In this document: in pieces, positions 5,073 to 6,398 of the stretch
Position numbering within the stretch: position 1 is the stretch's first letter
How the letters are laid out: every line of letters begins with the position of its first letter
Assembly (NCBI GenBank): GCA_046048055.1
Contig: JBJOGW010000004.1
Span: 1-6,398, forward strand
Length of the DNA: 6,398 nucleotides
Direction of reading: 5' to 3'
Source: SYAC01 sp046048055
GTDB lineage: Bacteria; Planctomycetota; Phycisphaerae; Phycisphaerales; SM1A02
Made by a program: the position numbers and the translations under genes
The notes under the pieces: model-generated
Database searches by the model: none
Seen by the model: only the letters and a program-made list of their open reading frames with translations
Told to the model about the DNA's origin: nothing

Positions 5073-6017
5073 ATGCCGCTCTCCCGACGAACCTTTCTTG
5101 CCGCGATCGGCGGTGGTTGCCTGGCCGCCTGCAGCCAGGCGGCGGGACAGCAGGCACCGGCGAGCGTGCCCCAGCCGCCCGGCCCTGGCAGCCGCGTGAC
5201 GGATCGGCGCAAGCTGGCCGCCGCCAACCCGATGGGCATCTCGCAGATGTCCTTTCGAAGGCTGTGCAGCGACGGCCTGGCCGCGGAGCGGCTGCCCGAG
5301 ATGGTGCGATCCAAGGTGGGCGTCGGTCGACTGAACTGGAGCGCGGGCCTGATGGGCGAGCTCACGATGGATCGGGTCCGCGCGATCCGGGGGGCCTGTG
5401 ATGGCGAGCGGGTGCGTGGCGTGTTGCTGGATCCCGAACTTGGCCCGGGACTGGCCGCCGAGGACGTGGCCGGGCGGTCGGCATGGATCGAGCGACTCAA
5501 GCCCTGGTTGGAGCGGGCCGCGGCGCTCGGTTGCGTGGGCGTGGGTCTGGACATCCGGGGCGCGGGCAGCTGGGAGGAGCAATCGGCCCGCGTGGGCCAG
5601 GGACTGGAGGCGCTGGTCCCTGTGCTGAAGGCTGCGGGCGTGCAGGGGGTGATCCGCCTGCTGGGTGGGATGAGCAGCCAGGGCAACTTCGTGGCGGCGG
5701 CCATGAACAGGCTCGGCGATCCGGTGGTGCGGGTGGAGCCAGCCTTTGACGGCTGGCGGGTGGACGCCCGCGAGGAGTTCCATCGCATGACGGGCCTGCG
5801 GTTGCTGGCGCCACTCGCCGCGTGCGTGCTGGCGGACTACGCCGCATTCAACGACAAGGGCGATTCCGCCACGTTCCCCACGGAGTACTGCATGCGGGTG
5901 GTCCGGCAGACGGACTTCCGGGGGCCGGTGATGATCCAGTTCAACGGGCCAGGCGACGAGCTCGAAGGCGTGCTCAAGGCCAAGGCCATCCTTTCCAGGT
6001 TCAAGGTGGAACCATGA
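5073..6017 (+). CDS. Tat-exported lipoprotein, possible TIM-barrel protein
   Basis: The protein is 314 aa. The N-terminus combines a twin-arginine motif, SRRTFL (4-9), with a lipobox LAAC (17-20), so Cys20 would be lipidated after Tat export of a folded protein. A Pro/Gln/Ala-rich linker (21-45) follows. The rest alternates strands and helices: VGVGRLNWS (82-90), VRGVLLDPEL (114-123), CVGVGLDIRG (154-163), GVIRLLGG (192-199), VVRVEPAFDGW (218-228) and PVMIQFNGPGD (285-295). This rhythm resembles xylose-isomerase-like/sugar-phosphate epimerase TIM barrels, which can carry a Tat signal in planctomycetes. Acidic residues at strand ends (Asp120, Asp160, Glu222) could be active-site groups, but metal ligands were not aligned. 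No SD site is present, and its stop overlaps the next gene's start as ATGA. Export is well supported; the fold and reaction are tentative. Confidence 0.8.
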   Translation: MPLSRRTFLAAIGGGCLAACSQAAGQQAPASVPQPPGPGSRVTDRRKLAAANPMGISQMSFRRLCSDGLAAERLPEMVRSKVGVGRLNWSAGLMGELTMDRVRAIRGACDGERVRGVLLDPELGPGLAAEDVAGRSAWIERLKPWLERAAALGCVGVGLDIRGAGSWEEQSARVGQGLEALVPVLKAAGVQGVIRLLGGMSSQGNFVAAAMNRLGDPVVRVEPAFDGWRVDAREEFHRMTGLRLLAPLAACVLADYAAFNDKGDSATFPTEYCMRVVRQTDFRGPVMIQFNGPGDELEGVLKAKAILSRFKVEP

Positions 6018-6398
6018 GTCCAGGCAAGTCGGGCGTGTTCGCGGCGGTGAGTGACCGTCCGCTGTCGGGGTTGCGTCGCAGCAGGGCGGTGCTCGTGACG
6101 GGTGCCGGCGGCGAGATGGGCCATTCTCTGATCCAGGCGCTGGCGGCGCGGCCGGACACCAGCGTGGTGGCCATGGACATCCGTGAACTGGATCCGCAGG
6201 TGCGAGGCCACTGCGAGAACGCGGTGGTGGGCGACGTCTGCGATGCCCAGCTGCTGGAGCGGCTGCTGGCCATGTACGAGGTGGACGAGGTCTTTCACCT
6301 GGCGGCGCTGCTGAGCACGCGCGGCGAGTTCGCGCCGGAGACGGCCCATCAGGTGAACGTGGTCGGCACGCTGAACCTGCTGAAGCTGGCCGCGGAGC
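6014..6398 (+). CDS. NAD(P)-dependent epimerase/dehydratase-type SDR, threonine-dehydrogenase-like (partial)
   Basis: The first 128 residues are present and the gene runs off the right edge. After a 24-residue extension comes the Rossmann start AVLVTGAGGEMGHSLI (25-40) with the TGxxGxxG motif of extended SDRs. Asp55 at the end of the second strand is compatible with NAD preference. GDVCD (73-77) is the adenine-contacting Asp, and VFHLAALLSTRGE (93-105) then NVVGTLNLLKLA (115-126) follow. The HLAALLS...GE...P...NV.GT block is typical of the short-chain L-threonine 3-dehydrogenase branch, which oxidises threonine to 2-amino-3-ketobutyrate; other epimerase/dehydratase activities remain possible because Tyr-x-x-x-Lys lies beyond the window. 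ATG 6014 overlaps the previous stop by four bases (ATGA), and AAGGTGGA (6003-6010) precedes it closely, suggesting coupled translation. Confidence 0.88.
   Translation, partial: MSPGKSGVFAAVSDRPLSGLRRSRAVLVTGAGGEMGHSLIQALAARPDTSVVAMDIRELDPQVRGHCENAVVGDVCDAQLLERLLAMYEVDEVFHLAALLSTRGEFAPETAHQVNVVGTLNLLKLAAE

Noticed and set aside
3517..5157. A 546-codon minus-strand open frame across the cysteine-synthase-like gene
   Set aside because: It crosses several well-supported genes on the other strand and shows only low-complexity His/Arg/Gly composition. It is a product of high GC.

Overview
This is a GC-rich window, and nearly every real gene in it uses G or C at the third codon position. It looks like chromosomal DNA of a planctomycete-type bacterium, probably close to the Phycisphaerae. 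That placement is an inference from three things: the composition, the scarcity of Shine-Dalgarno (SD) sites, and TAnACT-type -10 boxes that sit six bases ahead of start codons. No mobile element, CRISPR array or phage signature was seen.

Layout. (1) Positions 1-418 form a divergent control region. On the minus strand it holds a near-complete cobalamin (B12) riboswitch (about 102-318). A small hairpin at 40-66 follows and buries a GGAGG ribosome site, then comes the first codons of a gene that leaves the window at position 1. (2) On the plus strand, 419-2893 encodes a large exported HEAT-repeat protein of 824 aa. (3) A tRNA-Thr(CGT) gene on the minus strand (2900-2971) converges on it with a gap of only six bases. 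(4) The minus-strand block 3041-3683 carries a short secreted cysteine-rich protein, a run of three GC-rich hairpins, and a 52-codon reading frame that looks like only the last strands of an outer-membrane beta-barrel. (5) From 3751 to the right edge lies a tight plus-strand cluster: a PLP-dependent cysteine-synthase-family enzyme, a two-helix membrane protein, a Tat-exported lipoprotein that may be a TIM barrel, and the start of a threonine-dehydrogenase-like NAD(P)-dependent short-chain dehydrogenase.

How it fits together. The left-hand gene is predicted to be switched off by B12 at translation. The right-hand cluster pairs two enzymes with plausible amino-acid roles (cysteine/O-acetylserine and possibly threonine) with two envelope proteins of unknown role; a shared pathway is not shown. 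The most interesting signals are the riboswitch with its readable expression platform, and two genes with the same TAnACT-N6-ATG arrangement. In one of those, the upstream gene's stop codon is part of the -10 box, which suggests leaderless transcription inside the cluster.
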